Shown here: positions 23,351-31,087 of the stretch, in pieces | How positions within the stretch are numbered: the first letter of the stretch is position 1 | Layout of the letters: each line of letters begins with the position of its first letter | Assembly (NCBI GenBank): GCA_030605695.1 | Contig: JAUWHX010000026.1 | Span: 1 to 33,945, forward strand | Source: a bacterium | Lineage (GTDB): Bacteria > Hydrothermota > UBA3073 > JACQXS01 | Direction: 5' to 3' | DNA: 33,945 nt | Notes under the pieces: generated by a model | Told to the model about the DNA's origin: nothing | Seen by the model: the letters and a program-made list of their open reading frames with translations, nothing else | Databases searched by the model: none | Translations under genes and position numbers: made by a program

Positions 23351-23932
23351 TTAAGAGAGTCCGAGGAAGCCCATAAATCCAAGGAAGGCAAGGGACATCA
23401 AGGAAGCTGTGATAAAAGCTATGGGTGCTCCTTTCAAGGCATCCGGTATCTCCGCAAGGTCAAGCCGTTCCCTGATTGATGAGATAAGGATAATGGCTAA
23501 TGCGAATCCGAATGCCGTGCCTATTGCAAATACGGTTGCCTTCACAAAAGTATATTCATTATCTATGATGAGGAAAGTCGTGCCGAGAATTGCACAGTTC
23601 GTTGTGATTAGCGGAAGATATATGCCGAGTGCGGAATAAAGAGCAGGGATGAATTTCCTGAAAACCATCTCCACGAGTTGAACGAGCGATGCGATTACAA
23701 GAATAAATGCGGCTGTGCGTAAATAGATAAGGTCAAGTGGCACCAAAACGAGTTTATATATCGCCAGGGTAATCCAGCTTGCTATGAGCATCACAAACAG
23801 GACTCCGCCTGACATTCCGATTGCCGAGCTGAGTTTCTTCGAGACGCCGAGCCAAGGGCAAAGCCCGAGAAACCGCATCAGAACGATGTTGTTGACAAGA
23901 AATGCGGAAAGGAATATTAGAAATAAACTCAT
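23351..23932 (-). CDS. rnfA: Electron transport complex subunit RnfA
   Basis: A 193-residue integral inner-membrane protein with six predicted helices. RnfA with RnfE forms the membrane core of the ferredoxin:NAD+ oxidoreductase that couples electron flow to ion pumping. Hallmarks are LVNNIVLMRFLGLCPWLGVS near the N-terminus and TTNCAILG (about residue 110), which contains a cysteine conserved with RnfE for the in-membrane [2Fe-2S] centre. Length is normal. The ATG at 23932 has no ribosome site directly upstream. Instead a duplicated copy of its first codons (23969-23993) has the GAGG site, and the resulting 18-residue leader ORF stops 4 bases before this ATG. rnfB, normally next, is absent; the repeat-filled gap follows. 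Confidence 0.95.
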   Translation of the reverse strand: MSLFLIFLSAFLVNNIVLMRFLGLCPWLGVSKKLSSAIGMSGGVLFVMLIASWITLAIYKLVLVPLDLIYLRTAAFILVIASLVQLVEMVFRKFIPALYSALGIYLPLITTNCAILGTTFLIIDNEYTFVKATVFAIGTAFGFALAIILISSIRERLDLAEIPDALKGAPIAFITASLMSLAFLGFMGFLGLS

Positions 23933-23993
23933 AATTTTAGACGCTGATTAACGCAGAAAAAACAGGATAAAGAAATATTAGAAATAAAGACAT
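23908..23993. repeat. Direct duplication of the rnfA 5' end around a 36-bp insert
   Basis: Copies at 23908-23932 and 23969-23993 agree at 22 of 25 bases and both contain ATG plus codons for SLFLIFL. Between them is a 36-bp insert (23933-23968) containing gacgctgattaacgcagaaa, a word typical of dispersed repeats. The arrangement looks like an insertion with target duplication. Confidence 0.75.
23937..23993 (-). CDS. Leader mini-ORF upstream of rnfA created by duplication
   Basis: An 18-residue ORF, MSLFLIFLYPVFSALISV then TAA. The first eight residues repeat the RnfA start; the rest comes from the inserted repeat. It has AGAGG five bases before its ATG, whereas rnfA itself has none. Its stop is 4 bases before the rnfA ATG, a spacing that would allow translational reinitiation. 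It is probably a by-product of the insertion that now couples rnfA translation; independent function is unlikely. Confidence 0.5.
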   Translation of the reverse strand: MSLFLIFLYPVFSALISV

Positions 23994-24010
23994 TATACCT
24001 CTACTTTTTT

Positions 24011-24103
24011 ATCACGAAATTCAAGAAATTTAGAAATCACGAAAGCAAGTAAATTTTTATTGTTAAGGGATTTCGTGATTTCCTCCTTTCGTGTTTTCGT
24101 GAT
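24011..24103. repeat. Inverted repeat built from ATCACGAAA words
   Basis: The left arm 24011-24044 (atcacgaaatt...gaaatcacgaaa) is inverted in the right arm 24071-24103 (tttcgtgatttc...ttttcgtgat). It fills the rnfE-rnfA gap of 182 bp, which in most rnf operons is only a few bases. Confidence 0.7.
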
Positions 24104-24114
24104 GAATTTTGACA

Positions 24115-24705
24115 TCATTTTCTCTGTTTAATCCAGTTCATCGTTCCTATCAGGAAGGCAATCACAAGAAACCCTCCCGGAGGAAGTATCATATAAATAA
24201 CAGGTGCTTTTACAAATCCCGCTCCAAGCACTGTATATCCAAATAATTTGCCACTTCCGAGTATTTCTCTTATTGCTCCCATCAAGAAGATAGCAAATGT
24301 AAATCCAATTCCAGAGCCGAGCCCGTCAAATAAGCTTGCGAAAAATCCGTTCTTTGAGGCAAATGCTTCTGCCCTACCTAATATTATGCAGTTCACCACA
24401 ATCAGGGGAACGAAGATGCCAAGCTGGGAGTATAATTCAGGCAAAAAGGCGTGCAGGACATAGTCTATAACGGTAACAAAGGTAGAGATTATTACAATAA
24501 ATACAGGGATTCTTATGGCATCAGGAATTATTTTCCTTGTTATTGAAATAGTAACATTTGAAAGTGCAAGGACGAATATAACCGCTATCCCCATCCCCAG
24601 TGCATTAAAAGCAGTAGTTGAGACTGCAAGAGTAGGACAGAGCCCAAGCATTAACACAAGGACCGGATTATTCTTGATTATTCCTTCAGAAAAGTTTTTA
24701 AACAT
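24115..24705 (-). CDS. rnfE: Electron transport complex subunit RnfE
   Basis: A 196-residue integral membrane partner of RnfA. Hallmarks are the N-terminal EGIIKNNPVLVLMLGLCPTLAVSTTAFNALGMG, VVNCIILGRAEAFA (about 103-116, matching the RnfA TTNCAILG half of the iron-sulfur site) and GAIREILGSG. Length is normal. It starts 2 bases after the rnfG stop, so it is co-translated. In the membrane it forms the antiparallel pseudo-twofold core with RnfA. The C-terminus is basic (WIKQRK). Confidence 0.96.
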   Translation of the reverse strand: MFKNFSEGIIKNNPVLVLMLGLCPTLAVSTTAFNALGMGIAVIFVLALSNVTISITRKIIPDAIRIPVFIVIISTFVTVIDYVLHAFLPELYSQLGIFVPLIVVNCIILGRAEAFASKNGFFASLFDGLGSGIGFTFAIFLMGAIREILGSGKLFGYTVLGAGFVKAPVIYMILPPGGFLVIAFLIGTMNWIKQRK

Positions 24706-24707
24706 CT

Positions 24708-25319
24708 CTATTGCTCCAGATATTTCTTATATCTTGAAATCCCATCTCTGACTCCATTTGCAACTGCTCTTGATGAGATAGTGGCTGCTGTGATGGCATC
24801 AAGTGTGCCACCGTCTTTTTTAAGTGTAATCTCGGGTTCTCTCTTCCCTATAAATTGCCGTTTAAACCAGGAGGCATTTACTTTTATCCCGAGTCCAGGG
24901 GTTTCCTTTAGTCCCTCAGCCGGAGTTACAGTCCTTATTCCAGTAATTATAGTATCTATCCCTAAACCAACAAGGGTCTCGATTGGTCCAGCATATCCTT
25001 TAGGGTAGGTTTTAAACGCAATTCCTATTTTATTCTGAACAGTGTCAAAAACAGCCCAAAGTGTTTCAGGAATAACAGACTCAAAGTGAGCATTTCCCAT
25101 GATTTTCCCTGTTGTGTCGCAAGCTACCCAGAATGTTGTATCTTTATCCGATACTTTGTACTCTTTGGCTGATGGAAACATAACTTCCATAAGATAAACA
25201 TTAGTTTTCTTTGCAATATCTTGTTGTATCTTCGGCTCTGTGACTCCGTAAACCCAGTCAAGCAAGAATGCAGACCCAAGACACACAATTGTAAGCACCA
25301 AAATCATTTTCAGTTTCAT
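24708..25319 (-). CDS. rnfG: Electron transport complex subunit RnfG (covalent FMN)
   Basis: A 203-residue protein with one N-terminal membrane helix (about 4-22) and an extracytoplasmic FMN-binding domain. The flavinylation motif is DAITAATISS; Thr180 is the expected covalent FMN-phosphate acceptor (family motif [ST]-G-A-T; here T-A-A-T, a Gly-to-Ala variant). ETPGLGIKV (about 139-147) is the other conserved block. The ATG overlaps the rnfD stop (ATGA), showing tight coupling. An ApbE flavin transferase would be needed and is not in the window. Confidence 0.95.
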   Translation of the reverse strand: MKLKMILVLTIVCLGSAFLLDWVYGVTEPKIQQDIAKKTNVYLMEVMFPSAKEYKVSDKDTTFWVACDTTGKIMGNAHFESVIPETLWAVFDTVQNKIGIAFKTYPKGYAGPIETLVGLGIDTIITGIRTVTPAEGLKETPGLGIKVNASWFKRQFIGKREPEITLKKDGGTLDAITAATISSRAVANGVRDGISRYKKYLEQ

Positions 25320-26296
25320 CTTTGCTCCCCTAATTTTTTGGGTCTTATTGTTCTATCAATTAGTGGAGTCAGGCAATTCATAAGTAATATTGAATAACAA
25401 ACTCCTTCCGGATAACCTCCCCACAATCTTATGAGGACGGTAATAACTCCGCATCCGATTCCAAATATCCATCTTCCACGATGAGTAATTGGTGAAGTTA
25501 CATAATCCGTAGCCATAAAAAAAGCTCCCAAGAAAAGTCCACCTATGAGTATATGAAAAATCCCATCAACCGGTGTTACTCCAGCCAAATGAAAGATTCC
25601 CATCAATATCCCAACGGTTCCTACGAATGACAGTGGGATTCTCCAATCAATATATTTTATTGCAATGAGGAATATACCTCCAATTAATAAAAGAAGAGCT
25701 GAGGTCTCGCCAAGACACCCTCCCTGTGCTCCCAAAAATAGATTTAGAATACCTTTATTTGAGCCAAATTGACTCATTGCAACGGGGTCAGCAGTCCCAG
25801 TTTTAAGTATGGTAAGAGGAGTAGCATTTGTTATTGCCTGTATCCCACTCATAGTTCCTGATGCTGGAGCACTCCATTTATTAGTCATTATTTCGGGCCA
25901 GGATGCCATAAGGAAAGCCCTTCCTGCAAGAGCAGGGTTCCATATATTGTAGCCAAGTCCCCCAAATGCCTGTTTGGCAACAAGAATAGCGAAGAAAGAA
26001 CCAACTAACGGAATCCAGAAAGGTGCGTTGACAGGAATATTAAAGGCAAGCAATATCCCTGTTAATAAAGCACTTCCATCCCAGATAGTTAGTTTCTTCT
26101 TCCTGATCCGTTGAGCAAGTGCTTCTGCTGCAATAGCTCCTGCACAAGAGATGATTACAAGCCATAGTACCCGAATCCCAAAGAAGTATATAGCACCCAA
26201 GAAAGCAGGAGTTAAAGCTAAAATCACAGTGTACATTATCCGTTTAGTGGAAATATTCTTATGTATATGTGGGGAAACTGACGCTGTAAGTTTCAT
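25316..26296 (-). CDS. rnfD: Electron transport complex subunit RnfD (covalent FMN)
   Basis: A 326-residue membrane protein of the NqrB/RnfD family with about ten helices. The probable FMN-carrying threonine is in NATPLTILK (about T159). Other family blocks are GGLGYNIWNPALAGRAF and GGCLGETSALLLLIGG. The ATG at 26296 is preferred over an adjacent TTG at 26299. There is no ribosome site; instead a strong promoter ends 7 bases upstream, so the mRNA is probably leaderless and rnfD is the first gene of the operon. rnfC, which normally precedes rnfD, is missing; a transposase fragment lies in its place. Confidence 0.95.
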   Translation of the reverse strand: MKLTASVSPHIHKNISTKRIMYTVILALTPAFLGAIYFFGIRVLWLVIISCAGAIAAEALAQRIRKKKLTIWDGSALLTGILLAFNIPVNAPFWIPLVGSFFAILVAKQAFGGLGYNIWNPALAGRAFLMASWPEIMTNKWSAPASGTMSGIQAITNATPLTILKTGTADPVAMSQFGSNKGILNLFLGAQGGCLGETSALLLLIGGIFLIAIKYIDWRIPLSFVGTVGILMGIFHLAGVTPVDGIFHILIGGLFLGAFFMATDYVTSPITHRGRWIFGIGCGVITVLIRLWGGYPEGVCYSILLMNCLTPLIDRTIRPKKLGEQR

Positions 26297-26303
26297 CAAA
26301 CCA

Positions 26304-26332
26304 AATATATTTTAACGGATTCTAAAAGTCAA
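26304..26332 (-). promoter_or_regulatory. Strong predicted promoter of the rnfDGEA operon
   Basis: Minus-strand TTGACT (26327-26332), a 17-bp spacer and TATATT (26304-26309). The predicted transcript start falls within a base or two of the rnfD ATG at 26296, implying a leaderless message. Confidence 0.65.
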
Positions 26333-26345
26333 CAAAAAAATGTAG

Positions 26346-26540
26346 GATATTTCGGATAAATGTTTAAAATTTATTTTTCTGACAAACTTACTTTATTACT
26401 TGAGTTCAACAGAATCGGAGCAAAACTACGAGATAATTTTTTATGATGTGACAAACAATTACTTTGAAGACAATGTACCAAAAGGGACTGATGAGAAGAG
26501 ATATAGATATGAAAACTACGCCGTTGAACCTAATCTTTAA
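26346..26540 (+). pseudogene. Transposase remnant (IS1634/IS4-like DDE motif)
   Basis: An open plus-strand frame without a start codon reads through to TAA at 26538-26540. It contains NYEIIFYDVTNNYFED, closely similar in form to the first catalytic-aspartate motif (YDVT-x-x-YFE) of IS1634-type DDE transposases. After that it continues for about 25 unrelated residues. Only this short part of a transposase is left, with no terminal repeats that I can see. It occupies the place upstream of rnfD where rnfC is normally found. Confidence 0.5.
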
Positions 26541-26541
26541 T

Positions 26542-28824
26542 CTAAAATACAAGGACTTTCTTAACCAAAGCTGTATTTCCTGTTTGGAGTTTCACAAAGA
26601 ACACTCCTGCTTGTAGTTTGTCCTTCATATTCCATTTCAATGTATGAGTCCCTGCTTTGAAGAGGGATGCACTATGACGTGTCCCTATAAGATTCTTACA
26701 AAGTCTTCCGGTTATGTCGTATACATCGATCGTGACCTTAGATGCTTTAGGTAAGGAAAAAGTAATAGTGCCAGTATTTAGCATAAGATTGGGCGTTACA
26801 TTAAAAGTTACATCTCCTATTTTTATATCTTTTGCATCCTTTTCCTCCACCCCAATCTGACGGTATACACTTCTAACTGAATCAGCATGTGTCTCTATCT
26901 CACTTTTTGTCTCTCCACCAACTATTGCAAATGCCACAATTTGACTACCACCCGGAGCAAGGTCAAATGGTCCTGCTGATATAACTACGCCGTAATCACC
27001 ATTACTCGATTGAGAACCAAAATGGAATGTTTTATTCATAAACTTATACTGATTAGCATCTGTCATACCGTCATCTGGATAGATATAAGTTACATTATTA
27101 ATCGTGCTTGCATTAGCAAGCTTGTCAACAGGGTCAAGGAGCGTAATTCCTGCATATATTCCTTCACCCGATACCCAGGCAAGAGACTTGGATTCGTTGA
27201 TGTTAGCCTTGTTTCTGCCGATACCTCCAATAATATCAAAGTCTGCAAAGATTGCAGAATAGAGATTAGTAAGTGTTGAACTACCATTGTTTATGTACCA
27301 AAAGCTCAATATTACAAAGTCATCATAATTAGGATCTTTGAATGCCCACGCATCCTGTCGACAGGTAACATTTTTTGCAGATGAGATACCTGAATCATCA
27401 TAGTAACCAGTGGTCATAGTATCACCTCTTGTTGGTGGTGAGACCCATCGGAGCCTACCATTTGGTGAAGTAGTGGGCTTCCAGTCATTGTCCGAACCAG
27501 CACTTATATACCAGTTATCAACGAGGTAAGAACTTGAGTTACCAAATGCCATACTTGCATAAAAGAGGGTGTTCTTTCCATCTGCAGGATATACGAATCC
27601 GCTCCCATTTCCATCTGGGTTATCAGACCCGATAGAAGCAACATCAGTAACAGTCAGTGTTGCGTCACTTGCCAGTACATCCATATAATCGAACCTCGCA
27701 ACTCCTATTGGTATTTTAAAACTAATATCTTTGGAATAATCGCCATCAGCTGTAATATGTAATTTAAATTCTACATCATGCTCAGTGGCAGAGACAGTTG
27801 CTGTTGCCTTAAATGGATTTGTTGAATTATCTGCTGTTTGCCCATCAGGTATTGTCCCAAAATTATATGTGTCGTTGAAGATGGCAACATCAGAATTACT
27901 TATTGAGAGTTGACCAGTCACATTTGTAAATTCTTTGCCTTTACTTTTAAGAGTGATAATAATATCAACTAACTCTCCGGGGTTCCAGATACCGTCATTT
28001 GGCTCATTTATCTCATATTTATCTAAGTTTATCCATTCAGTTGCCTCCATCGTTGTCCAGCCTATCACAAAAGGGGCTTCGGAGAGCCACATATAAGACT
28101 GATTGGAGCCCCAAGAATTTTTATATAGCCACTGACCAGAAGAGTTCCATCCACATAAGCACATTGCATGTTGCAAGCTTGCCACACCAGCAGATACAGG
28201 TCCCTCCATTATCCGGGTTTTATAGTCTGATACCTCATATTTTGAATAGCCCCAATCTACAACACCTTTCACCACTTTTGATTCCCAGTCAGAACATCTC
28301 AAGCTACATGGTAAGTTACTTGCTTGATATGGAAAACAATCCTCATCCGGTACTCCTGTCTCTGCCAGGAATTTCATTGAAATCTCTATAGCCCCTCCAC
28401 CGCATCCACTATTATCCGTACAACAAGATACCACAAATTGTTCTGAAAAATCCGGATTAGACTCACTGTCAGGCAGGTTATTAGCGATTTTATACCTCGC
28501 CTCAATCATACTAACTGCTGCGAAAGCCCAACAAGCTCCACAATGCTGGGGACTATGCTGATTTTTAACACTTGTCATCCAGTCGTGTCCATCCTTATTT
28601 CGCCAGTCCCAGTCCGAAGGTGGTGGTGTTTTCAGTTTGGGCAATTTTCCACTCATATCATGAGCTTTCATCTCAGGAGCAGCACTTTCCTCAGCCGTTA
28701 GCATTCTCCAGCCACCGTGAAATGTTTCAGGAAGAGTATCGGGTGGAGTGCTTAAACTTTGCACAGTTTGCGCCCATCCCAGCGATATTATTACCGCTAT
28801 CCCAAATAAACATAATCTCTTCAT
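26542..28824 (-). CDS. Secreted papain-family (C1A) protease with C-terminal modules and sorting tail
   Basis: A 760-residue exported cysteine protease. The signal is MKRLCLFGIAVIISLGWAQT and the propeptide is short (about 24-66). In the C1A domain (about 67-262) the oxyanion Gln is Q89 and the nucleophile C98 in CGACWAF. The catalytic His is H219 in LQHAMCLCGW, and Asn236 lies in KNSWG; the triad is complete. Next is a CARDB-like module (GIWNPGELVDIIITL, about 275-370), then a large domain (about 385-640) shared with the genes to the right, and a sorting domain (DVYDITGRLCKNL, AGVFFVKLQTGN, KKVLVF). GGGAGG precedes the ATG. It has its own predicted promoter. Confidence 0.9.
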   Translation of the reverse strand: MKRLCLFGIAVIISLGWAQTVQSLSTPPDTLPETFHGGWRMLTAEESAAPEMKAHDMSGKLPKLKTPPPSDWDWRNKDGHDWMTSVKNQHSPQHCGACWAFAAVSMIEARYKIANNLPDSESNPDFSEQFVVSCCTDNSGCGGGAIEISMKFLAETGVPDEDCFPYQASNLPCSLRCSDWESKVVKGVVDWGYSKYEVSDYKTRIMEGPVSAGVASLQHAMCLCGWNSSGQWLYKNSWGSNQSYMWLSEAPFVIGWTTMEATEWINLDKYEINEPNDGIWNPGELVDIIITLKSKGKEFTNVTGQLSISNSDVAIFNDTYNFGTIPDGQTADNSTNPFKATATVSATEHDVEFKLHITADGDYSKDISFKIPIGVARFDYMDVLASDATLTVTDVASIGSDNPDGNGSGFVYPADGKNTLFYASMAFGNSSSYLVDNWYISAGSDNDWKPTTSPNGRLRWVSPPTRGDTMTTGYYDDSGISSAKNVTCRQDAWAFKDPNYDDFVILSFWYINNGSSTLTNLYSAIFADFDIIGGIGRNKANINESKSLAWVSGEGIYAGITLLDPVDKLANASTINNVTYIYPDDGMTDANQYKFMNKTFHFGSQSSNGDYGVVISAGPFDLAPGGSQIVAFAIVGGETKSEIETHADSVRSVYRQIGVEEKDAKDIKIGDVTFNVTPNLMLNTGTITFSLPKASKVTIDVYDITGRLCKNLIGTRHSASLFKAGTHTLKWNMKDKLQAGVFFVKLQTGNTALVKKVLVF

Positions 28825-28845
28825 AATGCTTTACCTCCCTTTACA

Positions 28846-28873
28846 AAGATAGTTCAATTTTCTAATTTATCAA
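28846..28873 (-). promoter_or_regulatory. Predicted promoter of the first C1A protease gene
   Basis: Minus-strand TTGATA (28868-28873), 16-bp spacer, TATCTT (28846-28851), leaving a leader of about 15 bases with GGGAGG before the ATG at 28824. Confidence 0.45.
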
Positions 28874-28992
28874 GAAAAGGTGCGATTGAATGGTTTTTCT
28901 GAAACATCTCATCAAGACTAACCGCGAGTGAGGATGAAACAGACAATGTTCCTCTATTCCGCCTGAAACGAATTACAAAGAACTTCTGATTA

Positions 28993-29044
28993 GGTACGAG
29001 TCCTTGCTCGCATCTCCTGAATGAGATATCCCGATGAATCGGGA
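28993..29044. repeat. Intergenic hairpin repeats between the two protease genes
   Basis: The hairpin-like tacgagtccttgctcgcatct (related to 22862-22882) is followed by the perfect palindrome TCCCGAT-ga-ATCGGGA (29029-29044). The palindrome's core matches the one inside the C25 gene at 21390-21403. Both lie just downstream of the second protease gene. Confidence 0.65.
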
Positions 29045-29065
29045 AACCTACCCGTACTTTTGCGG

Positions 29066-30976
29066 TTATTTTATAAGCATTACTTTTTTTGTAGTCTTAA
29101 AGCCCGCAGTCGTAAGACGGCAGAAGTAAATTCCAGAGGAGATATTCTCTATATTCCACTCTATCTTCTTAATTCCTGTATTCTCAATCCTGTCAACTAT
29201 CTTTGCAACTTCTCTACCGGCAATATCACAGACAACAAGTTCCACATTTGCTTTCTCTGGCACAAAGTAAGATATACTGATTTTATCTCTAAATGGGTTA
29301 GGAGAAACCTTAAACATTGATAACATAGATGCAGTCTCCTCAGCTACACCACCCGTCTTGATAATGAGTGTCACAGGAACCCTCGTCTCGCTTTTCCCAG
29401 AAGCAGATGTTATAACAATCTCATCCTGATGAAGAACATCTTTCTGAAGTCCCACAGTATCTACATCTACTTTTATACCAACAGAGTCATCATAATATAC
29501 ACTGAAGCTTGTGGGGGCTATGGACTTAATCCAACCGGAACCTTGAGCAGAATGTACATCACTCACTGTAAGTTTTCCAGCTCCTACATTCTTGACCCAT
29601 ATAGTTCCTGAGCCAGCAAAGCTTTCTCCATAGGTTACAATAGCCCTTAGCAGAAGGTCAGTAGAACCAGGCATATCGTTCCATGAACCTCCGTTGTTAC
29701 CGGTATAGCGGCTTCTACCTGTGCCGGGGTCGTCGCCATAAACATAAGATATAGGAGATGAGTTGCTTGTTTTTAACAAATAGGTTAGCCAGAAATCGGA
29801 ATTAGTAGTGTAGGGAGTGGGAATATCCTGGCGGTACCACTTACGAGTAGCCCCAGCAGCTTGAGTGGCATATGGGAATTCGGAAATGATAGTTCCGGGA
29901 ACACCATTATCATCATCTCGGACAACAAGTTTATCGTTCTCCACTTGTTCAGTTCTTCTCATAATAATGCCAGCAATAACATTACATTTTTGAGGAGGAG
30001 AAAATCTGACGGCAAAACCATTAGGGCCGTACCAGTAGTGAGCAGTGTTACCGTCATCATATTTAAGAGTATCCTCATCACCCTTAGGGCTTAAAATGAC
30101 TTCCCCTGAAGAAGTAATTGAGTTTATATCCGGGTAAATTCCTTTATTTTGGTGGAAAACAAAGTTAAGAGAATCAGTTACCCACATTATTGGGGTTCCA
30201 GTATCAGACTTTACTACTACCCAGGCTATTAACATGGGAGCTAGGGAAAGCCACATATAAGGTTGGTCGTAACCCCAGCAATTTTTATATAGCCACTTTC
30301 CGGAAGAGTTCCATCCGCATAAAACCATTCCATGTCCTCCCACTATGTTTACACCAGCAGCCACAGGTCCCTCCATTACCCGAGTTTTATAGTCTGATAT
30401 ATCATATGACCATCCGTAATCCGTGCCTTTCATAACTCTTGACTCCCAATCAGAACATCTATCCTCACATGGCGCTCCACTGTTGTAATCACGCGCCTCA
30501 TATGGATAACAATTCTCATCCGGGATACCTGTTGTTACCGAGAATTCCACTGCAGGCTCTAAAGCTCCTCCGTTACATCCCTGATTGCGTTTTTCGCAGG
30601 ATGTCAATGTTTGTTCTGAAAAATTAGGATTAACCAGATCATCGGGTAGATTATTAGCGATTTTATACCGTGCCTCAAGCATTCCAACCACTGCAAAAGC
30701 CCAACAACAATTACAACCTCCTTGATCCTTAACACTTGTCATCCAATTGTGTCCATTATAACTTCGCCAGTCCCAGTCCGAAGGTGGTGGTGTTTTCAGT
30801 TTGGGCAATTTTCCACTCATATCATGGGCTTTCCATTCAGGATGCTTTGCAATCTCTTCAGGTGTTAGCATTCTCCAGCCCCCCCAATGTATAGGAACTT
30901 CATCCAAACTTTGCGTAGTTTGCACCCATCCCAGCAACACTATCGCGGATATTACTGTTAAACCCAACTTTTTCAT
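29066..30976 (-). CDS. Second secreted papain-family (C1A) protease with sorting tail
   Basis: A 636-residue exported cysteine protease, paralog of the neighbour at 26542-28824 in its first 250 residues (HDMSGKLPKLKTPPPSDWDW is identical in both). Signal about 1-20. Catalytic residues are Q85 (KDQGGC), C91 in NCCWAF, H215 in GGHGMVLCGW and N232 in KNCWG. The C-terminal half differs: a carbohydrate-binding-like beta domain (about 300-440, VRFSPPQKCNVIAGIIMRRT), an Ig-like module with VWVKNVGAGKLTVSDV, and a sorting domain (SPNPFRDKISISYF, CDIAGREVAKIV, SGIYFCRLTTAG, KKVMLIK). AAAGGAGG lies upstream of ATG. So the protease has been combined with different tails in the two copies. Confidence 0.9.
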   Translation of the reverse strand: MKKLGLTVISAIVLLGWVQTTQSLDEVPIHWGGWRMLTPEEIAKHPEWKAHDMSGKLPKLKTPPPSDWDWRSYNGHNWMTSVKDQGGCNCCWAFAVVGMLEARYKIANNLPDDLVNPNFSEQTLTSCEKRNQGCNGGALEPAVEFSVTTGIPDENCYPYEARDYNSGAPCEDRCSDWESRVMKGTDYGWSYDISDYKTRVMEGPVAAGVNIVGGHGMVLCGWNSSGKWLYKNCWGYDQPYMWLSLAPMLIAWVVVKSDTGTPIMWVTDSLNFVFHQNKGIYPDINSITSSGEVILSPKGDEDTLKYDDGNTAHYWYGPNGFAVRFSPPQKCNVIAGIIMRRTEQVENDKLVVRDDDNGVPGTIISEFPYATQAAGATRKWYRQDIPTPYTTNSDFWLTYLLKTSNSSPISYVYGDDPGTGRSRYTGNNGGSWNDMPGSTDLLLRAIVTYGESFAGSGTIWVKNVGAGKLTVSDVHSAQGSGWIKSIAPTSFSVYYDDSVGIKVDVDTVGLQKDVLHQDEIVITSASGKSETRVPVTLIIKTGGVAEETASMLSMFKVSPNPFRDKISISYFVPEKANVELVVCDIAGREVAKIVDRIENTGIKKIEWNIENISSGIYFCRLTTAGFKTTKKVMLIK

Positions 30977-31012
30977 AATTCTACCTCCTTTAAAATAAAT
31001 ACCTAAATCTTG

Positions 31013-31067
31013 AGAGTTAAGAGTTTTTTGTCTTTTAACTCTGAACTCTAAACTTTACACTTGCTTT
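31013..31067. repeat. Intergenic heptamer-like repeat with inverted AGAGTTAA words
   Basis: Agagttaa (31013-31020) is inverted as ttaactct further right, and the following bases run near period 7 (aactctg, aactcta, aacttta, cacttgc). It lies between the second protease gene and the interrupted gene. Confidence 0.45.
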
Positions 31068-31087
31068 CCTGGACTTTTAGGCATTTT

